Shown here: positions 1 through 6,862 of the stretch, piece by piece
Layout: every line of letters begins with the position of its first letter
How positions within the stretch are numbered: the stretch's first letter is position 1
Source of the DNA: Thauera sp.
Lineage (GTDB): Bacteria > Pseudomonadota > Gammaproteobacteria > Burkholderiales > Rhodocyclaceae
DNA: 13,299 nt
Direction: 5' to 3'
Assembly (NCBI GenBank): GCA_003446655.1
Contig: DMCZ01000076.1
Coordinates: forward strand, 83,034 to 96,332
The notes under the pieces: generated by a model
Told to the model about the DNA's origin: nothing
Database searches by the model: none
What the model saw: only the letters and a program-made list of their open reading frames with translations
Translations under genes and position numbers: made by a program

Positions 1-138
1 AAGAGACAGGTGCAGGGCGGCGCGCACACTGGCCGCCATCGGCTCGTACTGCTGCGCACCCGCCTGCACGCCACCGGCCGCGAGTGTGAGTGCGCACGCG
101 GCGACAAGCTGGCGGAGCGGGGCGGGCAGGCTTCGCAT
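1..138 (-). CDS. N-terminus of a secreted protein (truncated by window edge), possibly a lytic transglycosylase
   Basis: This is an open frame of 46 codons on the minus strand, starting at ATG 138-136 and running off the left edge. The start lies 18 bases after the proS stop, so it is probably co-transcribed with proS. The translation begins with a Sec-type signal peptide: Met-Arg, a short n-region with Arg9, a hydrophobic core around LVAACALTLAAGG, and a likely cleavage after VQA at about residue 26. The mature part starts GAQQYEP and then looks helical. In several Betaproteobacteria I recall a soluble lytic murein transglycosylase downstream of proS, and the exported N-terminus fits that. 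No catalytic part is visible here, so the function is inferred from context only. The upstream ribosome-binding site is weak, which is compatible with translational coupling to proS. Confidence 0.6.
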   Translation of the reverse strand, partial: MRSLPAPLRQLVAACALTLAAGGVQAGAQQYEPMAASVRAALHLSL

Positions 139-156
139 CGCGGATTCCGGGTGCGA

Positions 157-1905
157 TCAGCCCTGCTTGAGGCAGTCGAGCACGTGGCCAAGCACTTCGC
201 CCGCGGGCAGCTTGGCGGCTTCGGTGTTACGTCGGCCCTGGTATTCGACCACGCCTTCCTTGAGGCCGCGGTCGCCGATGGTGACGCGGTGCGGCACACC
301 GATGAGTTCCCAGTCGGCGAACATCACGCCCGGGCGCTCGTCGCGGTCGTCGAGGATGACGTCGACGCCGGTGGCGACGAGCGCGTCGTAAAGCTTTTGC
401 GCCTCGTCGCGCACCGCCTGCGACTTGCCCCAGCCCACCGGGCAGATCACCACTTCGAAGGGCGCGATCGCGCGCGGCCAGATGATGCCGCGGGCGTCGT
501 GGTTCTGCTCGATCGCGGCGCCCAGGATGCGGGTGACGCCGATGCCGTAGCAGCCCATCTCGAAGTGCTTGGGCTTGCCGTCCTCGTCGAGGAAGGTGGC
601 GTTCATCGCCTTGGAATACTTGGTGCCGAGGTAGAACACGTGGCCGACCTCGATGCCGCGCTGGATCGCGAGCACACCCTTGCCGTCCGGGCTGGGGTCG
701 CCTTCGACCACGTCGCGGATGTCGGCCACCAGGTCGGGCTCGGGCAGGTCGCGGCCCCAGTTGACGCCGGTGAAGTGGAAGTCCTCGTCATTGGCGCCGC
801 AGATGAAGTCGGCCATGTGCGCGACCGTGCGGTCGGCGATGATCTTGACCGGCTTCCGCAGGCCGATCGGACCGAGGTAGCCCGGCTTGCAGCCGAAGTG
901 CTCAACGATCTCGGCCTCGGTGGCGAAGCGGAACCCGGCCTTCAGGCCTTCCAGCTTGCTCGCCTTGACCTCGTTGAGCGCGTGGTCGCCGCGCACCAGC
1001 AGCAGCCACACGGTGACGCCGGCAGGGTTGCCCTTGTCGTCGACGTCGTCGGTGGCGAGCACCAGCGACTTAAGGCTTGCGGTGAGCGGCGCGCCGAGGA
1101 ACTCGGCGACGTCCTTGCACGTGGCCTTGCCTGGCGTCGAGGTCTTTTCCAGCGCCTTCTCGGGCGCCGCGCGGCGGGCGAGCACCGACACCGCTTCGGC
1201 CAGCTCGATGTTGGCGGCGTAGTCGGAGTCGGGGCAATAGACGATGGCGTCCTCGCCGGTGTCGGCGATGACCTGGAATTCGTGCGAGCGGTCGCCGCCG
1301 ATGGCGCCGGTGTCGGCCGCCACCGCGCGGTACTCGAGGCCGAGGCGATCGAAGATGCGCTTGTAGGCGGCGAACATGACGTCGTAGCTGCGCCCGGCGG
1401 CTTCCTCGCTGCGGTCGAAGGAGTAGGCGTCCTTCATGGTGAATTCGCGCCCGCGCATGACGCCGAAGCGCGGCCGGCGCTCGTCGCGGAACTTGGTCTG
1501 GATCTGGTAGAAGTTCTTCGGCAGCTGGCGGTAGCTCTTCAGCTCCTGGCGCGCGATGTCGGTGACGACTTCCTCGGAGGTGGGCTGCAGCGCGAAGTCG
1601 CGCTCATGGCGATCCTTGAAGCGCAGCATCTCTTCGCCCATCTTGTCCCAGCGCCCGGTCTCGTCCCACAGCTCGGCGGGCTGAACCATAGGCATGATCA
1701 GCTCCATGGCGCCTGCGCGGTCCATCTCCTCGCGGATGATGGTCTCGACCTTGCGGATCGAGCGCAGGCCCATCGGCATGTAGCTGTAGATGCCGGCGGC
1801 GACCTTGCGGATCATGCCGGCGCGCAGCATCAGCTTCTGGCTGACGACTTCGGCATCCGACGGGGCTTCCTTGAGCGTGAAGAGATGGAACTGACTGGCG
1901 CGCAT
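157..1905 (-). CDS. proS: Prolyl-tRNA synthetase, bacterial type with editing domain
   Basis: This cytoplasmic class II aminoacyl-tRNA synthetase charges tRNA-Pro with proline. The protein is 582 residues, close to the 572 of E. coli ProS. The TSE substrate loop is at 109-111. Motif 2, FRDERRPRFG, starts at 139 and includes Arg140. Motif 3, GCYGIGVTR, is at 451-459. The INS (YbaK-like) editing domain, which deacylates Ala-tRNA-Pro, lies at roughly 225-405 between motifs 2 and 3, and Lys279 sits at the position known to be critical for editing in E. coli. The anticodon-binding domain begins near 482 (PFEVVICPVGW). I chose the start at 1905 because the protein then opens with MRASQFHLFTLKEAPSDAE, the usual family beginning. 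An in-frame ATG 35 codons upstream would add an unconserved tail and extend across the likely promoter. It is divergent from rppH. Confidence 0.97.
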   Translation of the reverse strand: MRASQFHLFTLKEAPSDAEVVSQKLMLRAGMIRKVAAGIYSYMPMGLRSIRKVETIIREEMDRAGAMELIMPMVQPAELWDETGRWDKMGEEMLRFKDRHERDFALQPTSEEVVTDIARQELKSYRQLPKNFYQIQTKFRDERRPRFGVMRGREFTMKDAYSFDRSEEAAGRSYDVMFAAYKRIFDRLGLEYRAVAADTGAIGGDRSHEFQVIADTGEDAIVYCPDSDYAANIELAEAVSVLARRAAPEKALEKTSTPGKATCKDVAEFLGAPLTASLKSLVLATDDVDDKGNPAGVTVWLLLVRGDHALNEVKASKLEGLKAGFRFATEAEIVEHFGCKPGYLGPIGLRKPVKIIADRTVAHMADFICGANDEDFHFTGVNWGRDLPEPDLVADIRDVVEGDPSPDGKGVLAIQRGIEVGHVFYLGTKYSKAMNATFLDEDGKPKHFEMGCYGIGVTRILGAAIEQNHDARGIIWPRAIAPFEVVICPVGWGKSQAVRDEAQKLYDALVATGVDVILDDRDERPGVMFADWELIGVPHRVTIGDRGLKEGVVEYQGRRNTEAAKLPAGEVLGHVLDCLKQG

Positions 1906-1951
1906 GGGGATCTTCGACTGTAGGGCTGGGTGGAACGTGGGCAAGCCCGCG

Positions 1952-1979
1952 ATTCTAACGCATGGCATCGGCCTGAAAC
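1952..1979 (-). promoter_or_regulatory. Probable sigma70-type promoter of proS
   Basis: Reading the minus strand, a -10-like TAGAAT (plus 1952-1957, five of six consensus bases) lies 16 bases after a weak -35-like GTTTCA (plus 1974-1979). Transcription would start near 1945, giving a leader of about 40 bases before the proS ATG. This is a pattern match only. Confidence 0.4.
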
Positions 1980-2084
1980 GCGCCGTGTCGGATGAGCTTA
2001 GCGGATGCACACGGATGGTGCGCTTTCAAAGCATGCGCAAGTGTGAAAAAATCGTGACCAATCAACCGAATTTGAAGGTTAGTC

Positions 2085-2669
2085 ATGCTTGACCGTGAAG
2101 GCTTTCGCCCGAACGTCGGCATCATTCTGGTCAATGCGCGCAACGAGGTGTTCTGGGGCAAGCGCATCCGCGAGCATTCCTGGCAGTTCCCCCAGGGTGG
2201 CATCAAGCACGGCGAGTCGCCGGAGCAGGCCATGTATCGGGAGTTGTTCGAGGAAGTCGGGTTGCGCCCGGAGCACGTCAAGATTCTTGGCCGCACGCGC
2301 GGCTGGCTGCGCTACGAGGTGCCCAAGCACTGGATACGGCGGGAGTGGCGCAACACCTACCGGGGGCAGAAACAGATCTGGTTTCTGCTGCGGCTGGTGG
2401 GGCGAGACTCGGACGTCTGCCTGCGCGCGAGCACGCACCCGGAATTCGATGCATGGCGCTGGAGCAACTACTGGGTTCCGCTCGAGGCGGTGATCGAGTT
2501 CAAGCGGCAGGTGTATCAGCTTGCCCTGATCGAACTTGCCCGCATCCTGTTCCGCTCGCGTAGCTTCGATCTGCCCGAGAGCTATCGTCTGCCCGAGGCT
2601 GAGCCCGAGGTCGACCCGGTGCGGCTCGTGCTCGGCGAGCGCAGACCGCGTGGTGCGCTGCAGAAATAG
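2085..2669 (+). CDS. rppH: RNA pyrophosphohydrolase (Nudix hydrolase)
   Basis: RppH removes pyrophosphate from the 5' end of triphosphorylated mRNA, which opens it to 5'-end-dependent decay by RNase E. The 194-residue protein begins MLDREGFRPNVGII, as in the family. It carries a complete Nudix box (GX5EX7REUXEEXGU) at Gly38-Leu60, with Glu44, Arg52-Glu53 and Glu56-Glu57 as the Mg-binding and catalytic set. The SWQFPQGG stretch just before it is typical of RppH and of diadenosine polyphosphate hydrolases. The C-terminal tail beyond about residue 160 (Pro/Glu/Arg-rich) is longer than the E. coli protein (176 residues) and looks unstructured. The start has a moderate ribosome-binding site (GAAGG, 2075-2079). 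It is divergent from proS, an arrangement I recall from other Betaproteobacteria. Confidence 0.95.
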   Translation: MLDREGFRPNVGIILVNARNEVFWGKRIREHSWQFPQGGIKHGESPEQAMYRELFEEVGLRPEHVKILGRTRGWLRYEVPKHWIRREWRNTYRGQKQIWFLLRLVGRDSDVCLRASTHPEFDAWRWSNYWVPLEAVIEFKRQVYQLALIELARILFRSRSFDLPESYRLPEAEPEVDPVRLVLGERRPRGALQK

Positions 2670-2730
2670 CCAGATGCAATCGGGGGCATAGCCCTGAACA
2701 ATTTGGGCCTGTGCAGGACCGTGTCTAAGT

Positions 2731-2764
2731 TGGTAGTGCAGCCGCCTGAAGGCGGCGCACACCA
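2731..2764 (+). other. Long hairpin in the rubrerythrin leader
   Basis: The arms TGGT-A-GTGC-A-GCCGCC and GGCGGC-GCAC-ACCA pair over 14 base pairs around a TGAA loop (2747-2750), with two single bulged adenines at 2735 and 2740 on the 5' side. No T-tract follows, so it does not look like an intrinsic terminator. It ends 12 bases before the AAAGGAGAGGAG ribosome-binding region of rubrerythrin. It could stabilise the 5' end of the mRNA, affect translation, or act as a DNA dyad for a regulator. Confidence 0.5.
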
Positions 2765-2788
2765 CCATCCGCCAAAAGGAGAGGAGAC

Positions 2789-3208
2789 ATGGAACTGAAA
2801 GGATCGCGCACAGAGGACAACCTCAAGGCCGCCTTCGCGGGCGAATCCCAGGCCAACCGCCGCTACCTGTACTTCGCAGCCAAGGCCGACGTCGAAGGTC
2901 AGAACGACGTAGCCACGGTCTTCCGCTCTACGGCAGAGGGCGAAACCGGGCACGCTCACGGCCATCTCGAGTATCTCGAGGCCTGTGGCGACCCGGCCAC
3001 AGGCCTGCCCTTCGGCTCCACCCGCCAGAACCTCGGTGCGGCCATCGCTGGCGAAACGCACGAGTACACCGACATGTATCCGGGCATGGCGAAGACCGCG
3101 CGTGACGAGGGCTTCGAGGAAATCGCCGACTGGTTCGAGACGCTGGCCAAGGCCGAGCGCTCGCATGCCAACCGCTTCCAGAAGGCACTGGACGCGCTCG
3201 CCGACTGA
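2789..3208 (+). CDS. Rubrerythrin, diiron domain only (no rubredoxin domain)
   Basis: This ferritin-like diiron protein is 139 residues, against about 190 for classical rubrerythrin, because the C-terminal rubredoxin (FeS4) domain is absent. All diiron ligands of the family are visible: Glu19, Glu52 with His55 (EGETGH), Glu89 and Glu92 (GETHEY), and Glu123 with His126 (AERSH). Rubrerythrins reduce hydrogen peroxide to water in the cytoplasm using electrons normally relayed through their rubredoxin domain. This short form must receive electrons from elsewhere, and the Fe-S oxidoreductase encoded next is an obvious candidate (inference). The start is secure, with a strong ribosome-binding site (GGAGAGGAG) just upstream. 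It is probably the first gene of an operon running to coq7. The simpler label 'ferritin-like protein' would also be safe, but the ligand spacing points to rubrerythrin. Confidence 0.93.
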   Translation: MELKGSRTEDNLKAAFAGESQANRRYLYFAAKADVEGQNDVATVFRSTAEGETGHAHGHLEYLEACGDPATGLPFGSTRQNLGAAIAGETHEYTDMYPGMAKTARDEGFEEIADWFETLAKAERSHANRFQKALDALAD

Positions 3209-3222
3209 AGGTCGTCGCCATT

Positions 3223-3257
3223 CCCGCAAACGGGACGGGCGGCGCGCCGCCCGTCTC
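3223..3257 (+). other. Tandem hairpins between rubrerythrin and the Fe-S gene
   Basis: A small hairpin CCCG-CAAA-CGGG (3223-3234) abuts a perfect 22-base palindrome at 3234-3255 (arms GACGGGCGGCG and CGCCGCCCGTC). The palindrome is extended outward by a G-T and a G-C pair. No T-run follows, so full termination is unlikely. In RNA it would form a very stable stem that could cause partial termination or protect the upstream rubrerythrin message from 3' decay, letting rubrerythrin be made in excess over the downstream genes. Confidence 0.5.
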
Positions 3258-3300
3258 CTAGACGTCGAGTCCGGTGTTTTCCGTAGGGGGAGGGGGTGTC

Positions 3301-4650
3301 ATGAGCAAGCGAGAAGGCAGTCTGGAGGCGCCTCGCCGCCATCCCATCGCGTGGCGTGACCCTGCGTACTACGACGAGGCCAAGGTTCTGGCCGAGATGG
3401 AGCGGGTGTTCGACATCTGTCATGGGTGCCGGCGCTGCGTCAACCTGTGCAACGCCTTTCCGACCCTGTTCGATCTCGTCGATGAGAGCAGCACGATGGA
3501 GGTTGATGGCGTAGCCAAGGGCGACTACTGGAAAGTCGTGGACCAGTGCTATCTGTGCGACATCTGCTTCATGACCAAGTGTCCCTACGTGCCGCCGCAC
3601 GAGTGGGATCTCGACTTCCCCCATCTGATGCTGCGTGCGAAGGCGGTGAAGTTCCGCAAGGGCGAGGTGAAGTTCCGTGACAAGCTGCTGACCAGCACCG
3701 ACGCGCTCGGCAAGCTGGCGGCGATCCCGGTGGTGGCGCAGACGGTCAACGCCGCAAATCGAAACGGTACTGCGCGTGGGCTGTTGCAGTCGGTGCTGGG
3801 CGTCGACAGGCGGCGTGATTTGCCGCCCTATGCGCCGGCGAAGTTCCGCTCGAAGGCAAAGCCAGCCACCTCGTGGCCTGTGCGTGACGGCGAGCGCACG
3901 CCGGGCAAGGTGGCGATCTTCTCGACCTGCTACATCAACTACAACGAGCCGGGCATCGGTCACGATCTGGTGGCGGTGCTGGCGCACAACGAGATTCCCA
4001 CCATTCTCGCGCCTCAGGAGGCGTGCTGCGGGATGCCCAAGCTTGAGCTGGGCGACCTCGAAGGCGTCGATCGGCTGAAGCAGCGTAACGTTCCGGGCCT
4101 GGCCAGGCTGGCGCGAGAAGGCTATGCGATCCTGGCGCCCGTGCCCTCGTGCGCGTTGATGTTCAAGCAGGAGTTGCCGCTTCTCTATCCGGATGATGCT
4201 GACGTCGCCGCAGTGGCCGAGGCGATGTTCGACCCCTTCGAATACTTCATTCAGCGTAACAAGGACGGTCTGCTGAAGACGGACTTCAAGCGCCCGCTCG
4301 GCAAGGTGGCCTATCACATTCCCTGTCACGGCCGGGTGCAGAACATCGGCCAGAAGACGCGGGAGACCCTGCAGCTGATCCCCGACACTCAGGTCACGAC
4401 CATTGACCGCTGCGCCGGACACGACGGTACCTGGGGCGTCAAGGAGGAGTACTTTGAACAGTCGATGAAGATCGGCCGACCGGTTTTCCGCCAGATGGCG
4501 CAGGTGACGCCCGATTTCATCAGCTCGGATTGCCCGATCGCCGGTCGACACATCCAGCAGGGCATCCGCGACGGTGGTACCAGACTCGATGCGCAGAAGG
4601 CCCACCCGCTCAGCTTGCTGCGCATCGCCTATGGCCTGGAGGAGACATGA
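3301..4650 (+). CDS. GlpC/HdrD-like Fe-S oxidoreductase (heterodisulfide reductase-related, DUF3501-partner type)
   Basis: The predicted protein is 449 residues. The N-terminal half has two ferredoxin-type [4Fe-4S] motifs: Cys40, 43, 46, 50 followed by NAFP, and Cys83, 86, 89, 94 followed by Pro. The second has four rather than three residues before its last Cys. The C-terminal half has two cysteine-rich CCG-type modules as in GlpC, HdrB/HdrD and LutA. The first has Cys210, Cys242-Cys243-Gly and Cys284. The second has Cys342, Cys371 and Cys411 but reads Arg-Cys-Ala-Gly where CCG is expected. No FAD-binding or membrane segments are seen, so it is probably a cytoplasmic electron-transfer subunit. 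The start at 3301 follows a G-rich ribosome-binding site (GGGGGAGGGGG); an upstream in-frame start at 3274 would place that site inside the gene. Physiological donor and acceptor are unknown, and rubrerythrin is a reasonable acceptor from context. Confidence 0.9.
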   Translation: MSKREGSLEAPRRHPIAWRDPAYYDEAKVLAEMERVFDICHGCRRCVNLCNAFPTLFDLVDESSTMEVDGVAKGDYWKVVDQCYLCDICFMTKCPYVPPHEWDLDFPHLMLRAKAVKFRKGEVKFRDKLLTSTDALGKLAAIPVVAQTVNAANRNGTARGLLQSVLGVDRRRDLPPYAPAKFRSKAKPATSWPVRDGERTPGKVAIFSTCYINYNEPGIGHDLVAVLAHNEIPTILAPQEACCGMPKLELGDLEGVDRLKQRNVPGLARLAREGYAILAPVPSCALMFKQELPLLYPDDADVAAVAEAMFDPFEYFIQRNKDGLLKTDFKRPLGKVAYHIPCHGRVQNIGQKTRETLQLIPDTQVTTIDRCAGHDGTWGVKEEYFEQSMKIGRPVFRQMAQVTPDFISSDCPIAGRHIQQGIRDGGTRLDAQKAHPLSLLRIAYGLEET

Positions 4651-5237
4651 TGATGGTGATCGAACGCGACAGCCTGCTCAGCCTCGAACAGTACGCGCGC
4701 GAACGCGCGGCTTTCCGCGCACGGGTGATCGCACACAAGAAGCATCGCAGCCTTGCGCTCGGCTCGAATGTGACCCTGATGTTCGAGGATGAGCTCACGA
4801 TCCGCTATCAGATTCAGGAGATGTTGCGCATCGAGCGCACCTTCGAGGAAGCCGGGATCCAGGATGAACTCGACGCCTACAATCCGCTCGTGCCCGACGG
4901 CCAGAACTGGAAGGCGACCATGTTGATCGAGTTCCCCGACGAGAGCGAGCGCAAGGTCTGGCTGTCACGCCTGATCGGCATCGAGGACCGCGTCTGGGTC
5001 CAGGTCGCTGGTTTCGAGCGGGTGTTTGCCATTGCGGATGAAGACCTCGAGCGGGAGAATGCCGAAAAGACCTCGTCGGTGCATTTCCTGCGTTTCGAGC
5101 TCGGTTTCGACCGGGTGGCCGCGCTCAGGCGCGGCGCCTCGGTGGCGGCGGGGATCGAGCACCCGGCCTACACGGTCACAGTCGATGTCGTGCCCGAAGC
5201 GCTGCGGCAATCCTTGTGTGGAGATCTGCGTACTTGA
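4647..5237 (+). CDS. DUF3501 family protein
   Basis: The 196-residue soluble protein matches what I remember of DUF3501, for example the segment DAYNPLVPDGQNWKATMLIEF. No signal peptide, membrane segment or metal motif is obvious. The N-terminal third is charged and helical (RERAAFRARVIAHKK). The function is unknown. The gene overlaps the Fe-S oxidoreductase stop in an ATGA arrangement, implying translational coupling and probably physical or functional partnership. Three consecutive ATG codons (4647, 4650, 4653) follow a GGAGGAG ribosome-binding site at 4638-4644. The first is only two bases after it, so 4650 or 4653 may be preferred; the product would be 195 or 194 residues. Confidence 0.85.
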   Translation: MMMVIERDSLLSLEQYARERAAFRARVIAHKKHRSLALGSNVTLMFEDELTIRYQIQEMLRIERTFEEAGIQDELDAYNPLVPDGQNWKATMLIEFPDESERKVWLSRLIGIEDRVWVQVAGFERVFAIADEDLERENAEKTSSVHFLRFELGFDRVAALRRGASVAAGIEHPAYTVTVDVVPEALRQSLCGDLRT

Positions 5238-5764
5238 AGTCGAACCGCTACTCGTTCGTGCGCGGGGGCCTGATGGCCCTCGCATGTTTTTCGGTCCCTG
5301 CACTTGGCGGGCTTCTGGTCGACGCCGACCCGGACTGGAAGGAGGCCGCGGTGGAGATGCCGGCGGCCCCGCAGGATGCCGGCTTGCGAGCGTTCGAGAT
5401 CGGCACGCCGTCGCCGAACGCGTTCTTCGTCGATGAGAACAGCGTGAGCGTCGGTGAGGATGGCGTGGTGCGCTACACCCTCGTCGTGCGTACTCCCGGC
5501 GGTGCCGAGAACGTCACTTTCGAAGGCATTCGTTGCGCCACCGGCGAGCGCCGGATCTACGCGAGCGGGCGCAAGGATGGAACCTGGGTGCCGATGAAGA
5601 ACAGCGACTGGCAGCCGATCAGTGACAACACCTACAACCGCCCGCGCGCGGCGCTCGCCTACGACCATTTCTGCGATGGTCCCGCAGGGCCGCGCGATCG
5701 CAAGCATGCGCTGCGGCTCCTGCAGCAGCGACGTGACCTCACTCATCCGTTTGGAGTCCGATAA
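5234..5764 (+). CDS. CNP1-like family exported protein
   Basis: The encoded protein is 176 residues from the proposed TTG start. It begins with a signal peptide: basic n-region MKSNRYSFVRGG, hydrophobic stretch LMALACFSVPALGGLL at about 13-28, then a mature part starting near VDADPDW. Its central segment, FFVDENSVSVGEDGVVRYTLVVRTPGGAENVTFEGIRC, is characteristic of the CNP1-like family (PF08750 as I recall it), whose biochemical role is not established. The start is uncertain. TTG 5234 overlaps the DUF3501 stop (TTGA), has GGAG 10 bases upstream and gives the best signal peptide. GTG 5216 and ATG 5273 are alternatives; the latter would remove the n-region. It is followed immediately by coq7 with a TAATG overlap. 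Residues are conserved enough to expect a folded periplasmic domain. Confidence 0.8.
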   Translation: MKSNRYSFVRGGLMALACFSVPALGGLLVDADPDWKEAAVEMPAAPQDAGLRAFEIGTPSPNAFFVDENSVSVGEDGVVRYTLVVRTPGGAENVTFEGIRCATGERRIYASGRKDGTWVPMKNSDWQPISDNTYNRPRAALAYDHFCDGPAGPRDRKHALRLLQQRRDLTHPFGVR

Positions 5765-6384
5765 TGCTCGACCAGGCCATCATCGAATTCGACAAGGCGC
5801 TTCGCACCGTCTTCGCCCCGGCGCGCAGTGTGCGTCCGGTGCCCGGCGAGGATGTTCCCGACGCCGAGCTGACCGATGCGGAGCGCGCTCACGCTGCCGC
5901 GCTCATGCGCGTCAATCACGTCGGCGAGGTGTGCGCGCAGGCGCTCTATCAGGGGCAGTCGATCATGTCGCGCGATCCGGCGATCCGTGACACGCTGCGC
6001 CAGGCTTCGCAGGAAGAAACCGAGCACCTTGCGTGGACCGAGCGCCGCATTGGCGAACTGGGTGGGCGCAAGAGTCTGCTCAATCCGCTCTGGTATGGCG
6101 GGGCGCTTGCGATCGGCCTGCTCGCGGGGCGTTTTGGTGACCGTTGGAATCTGGGCTTCCTGGCTGAAACCGAGCGCCAGGTCGAGCAGCACCTGAAGGG
6201 ACATCTCGATACGCTGCCGCAGGCCGACCAGCGCTCGCGCGCCATCGTCGAACAGATGAAGGTCGATGAGGCCGAACACGCCGAGACCGCCATGCGCCTG
6301 GGCGCGCATGCCCTGCCGGCGCCTGCGCGCGGGGTGATGAAGGCCGCAGCGCGGGTGATGACCGCGCTGTCCTACCGGCTGTGA
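5764..6384 (+). CDS. coq7: 2-polyprenyl-3-methyl-6-methoxy-1,4-benzoquinone monooxygenase (demethoxyubiquinone hydroxylase)
   Basis: Coq7 is a diiron, membrane-associated hydroxylase that performs the penultimate ring modification of ubiquinone synthesis, using O2. The protein is 206 residues, normal for the bacterial family. The carboxylate/histidine ligands are visible in two ferritin-like half-sites: Glu55 (NHVGEV) with Glu85/His88 (EETEH), and Glu137 with Glu169/His172 (DEAEH). The hydrophobic stretch around 109-124 (LWYGGALAIGLLAGRF) is the expected membrane-contact helix. The start codon overlaps the stop of the CNP1-like gene by one base, and GGAG lies 7 bases upstream. As the enzyme is oxygen-dependent, it supports aerobic respiration. 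It ends the apparent rubrerythrin-coq7 operon and faces the OsmC gene. Confidence 0.96.
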   Translation: MLDQAIIEFDKALRTVFAPARSVRPVPGEDVPDAELTDAERAHAAALMRVNHVGEVCAQALYQGQSIMSRDPAIRDTLRQASQEETEHLAWTERRIGELGGRKSLLNPLWYGGALAIGLLAGRFGDRWNLGFLAETERQVEQHLKGHLDTLPQADQRSRAIVEQMKVDEAEHAETAMRLGAHALPAPARGVMKAAARVMTALSYRL

Positions 6385-6387
6385 CGT

Positions 6388-6428
6388 TTGCCCGGACCGC
6401 CTGAACTGCAGCCCGGACGGTCCGGCAA
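6388..6428. terminator. Hairpin between convergent coq7 and OsmC-family genes
   Basis: TTGCC(C)GGACCG at 6388-6399 pairs with CGGTCCGGCAA at 6418-6428: eleven base pairs with one bulged C and an 18-base loop that contains CTGCAG. It sits 3 bases after the coq7 stop and 14 bases after the end of the opposing gene. There is no clear T-tract on either side, so it may work as a bidirectional 3'-end structure rather than a strict intrinsic terminator. Confidence 0.45.
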
Positions 6429-6442
6429 GGACAGGTTTGCGT

Positions 6443-6862
6443 TCAGTCGGCTTCGATGAGTTCCACCTCGTGGATCATCTCGGCGGTCTTGCCGAGCATG
6501 ATCGACGCCGAGCAGTACTTCTCAGCCGACAGGTGGACGGCGCGTTCGACCGTCTCGCGCTTGAGGTTGCGGCCGGTGACCGTGTAGATGAAGCGGATGC
6601 GGGTGAAGACCTTGGGGTCGGTTTCGGCGCGCTCGGCTTCGAGGCGCACGCTGCAGCCGCGAACGTCATGGCGTCCGCGCTTCAGGATCAGCACGACGTC
6701 GAACGCAGTGCACCCGCCTGCGCCTGCCAGCAGGAGTTCCATGGGCCGTGGCGCCAGGTTTCGGCCGCCGGCATCCGGCGCTCCGTCCATGGCGACGATG
6801 TGTCCGGTGCCGGTCTCGGCGATGAAGCTCATGCCATCCAGCCATTTGATCGTGCATTCCAT
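6443..6862 (-). CDS. OsmC/Ohr-fold family protein (YhfA-like)
   Basis: The predicted protein is 139 residues, a normal size for the OsmC superfamily, whose members reduce organic hydroperoxides with a pair of cysteines. The two cysteines are visible as Cys51 in AGAGGCTAFDV and Cys117 in KYCSASIML, with the conserved PMELLL helix start at 40-45. The pattern is closest to the YhfA-type subgroup, whose in vivo substrate is less certain than that of Ohr. The start at 6862 is chosen because MECTIKWLDGMSF is the usual beginning and GGAG lies 9 bases upstream. The open frame continues upstream to 7075 without conserved features and I discount that part. It is convergent with coq7; upstream is a long gene-free stretch. 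Confidence 0.9.
   Translation of the reverse strand: MECTIKWLDGMSFIAETGTGHIVAMDGAPDAGGRNLAPRPMELLLAGAGGCTAFDVVLILKRGRHDVRGCSVRLEAERAETDPKVFTRIRFIYTVTGRNLKRETVERAVHLSAEKYCSASIMLGKTAEMIHEVELIEAD

Noticed and set aside
10..1923. A 637-codon plus-strand open frame opposite proS
   Set aside because: It is antisense to a complete, motif-verified ProRS. Its translation is dominated by Ala, Gly, Val, Arg, Asp and His in the pattern produced by reading high-GC coding DNA backwards, and no family motif is seen.
1904..2092. Short plus-strand open frame of 62 codons between proS and rppH
   Set aside because: It covers the proS promoter and the rppH ribosome-binding site, and has no ribosome-binding site of its own or recognisable product.
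2956..4605. A 549-codon minus-strand open frame opposite rubrerythrin and the Fe-S gene
   Set aside because: It is antisense to two genes with intact catalytic or cluster motifs; low-complexity composition and no plausible ribosome-binding site.
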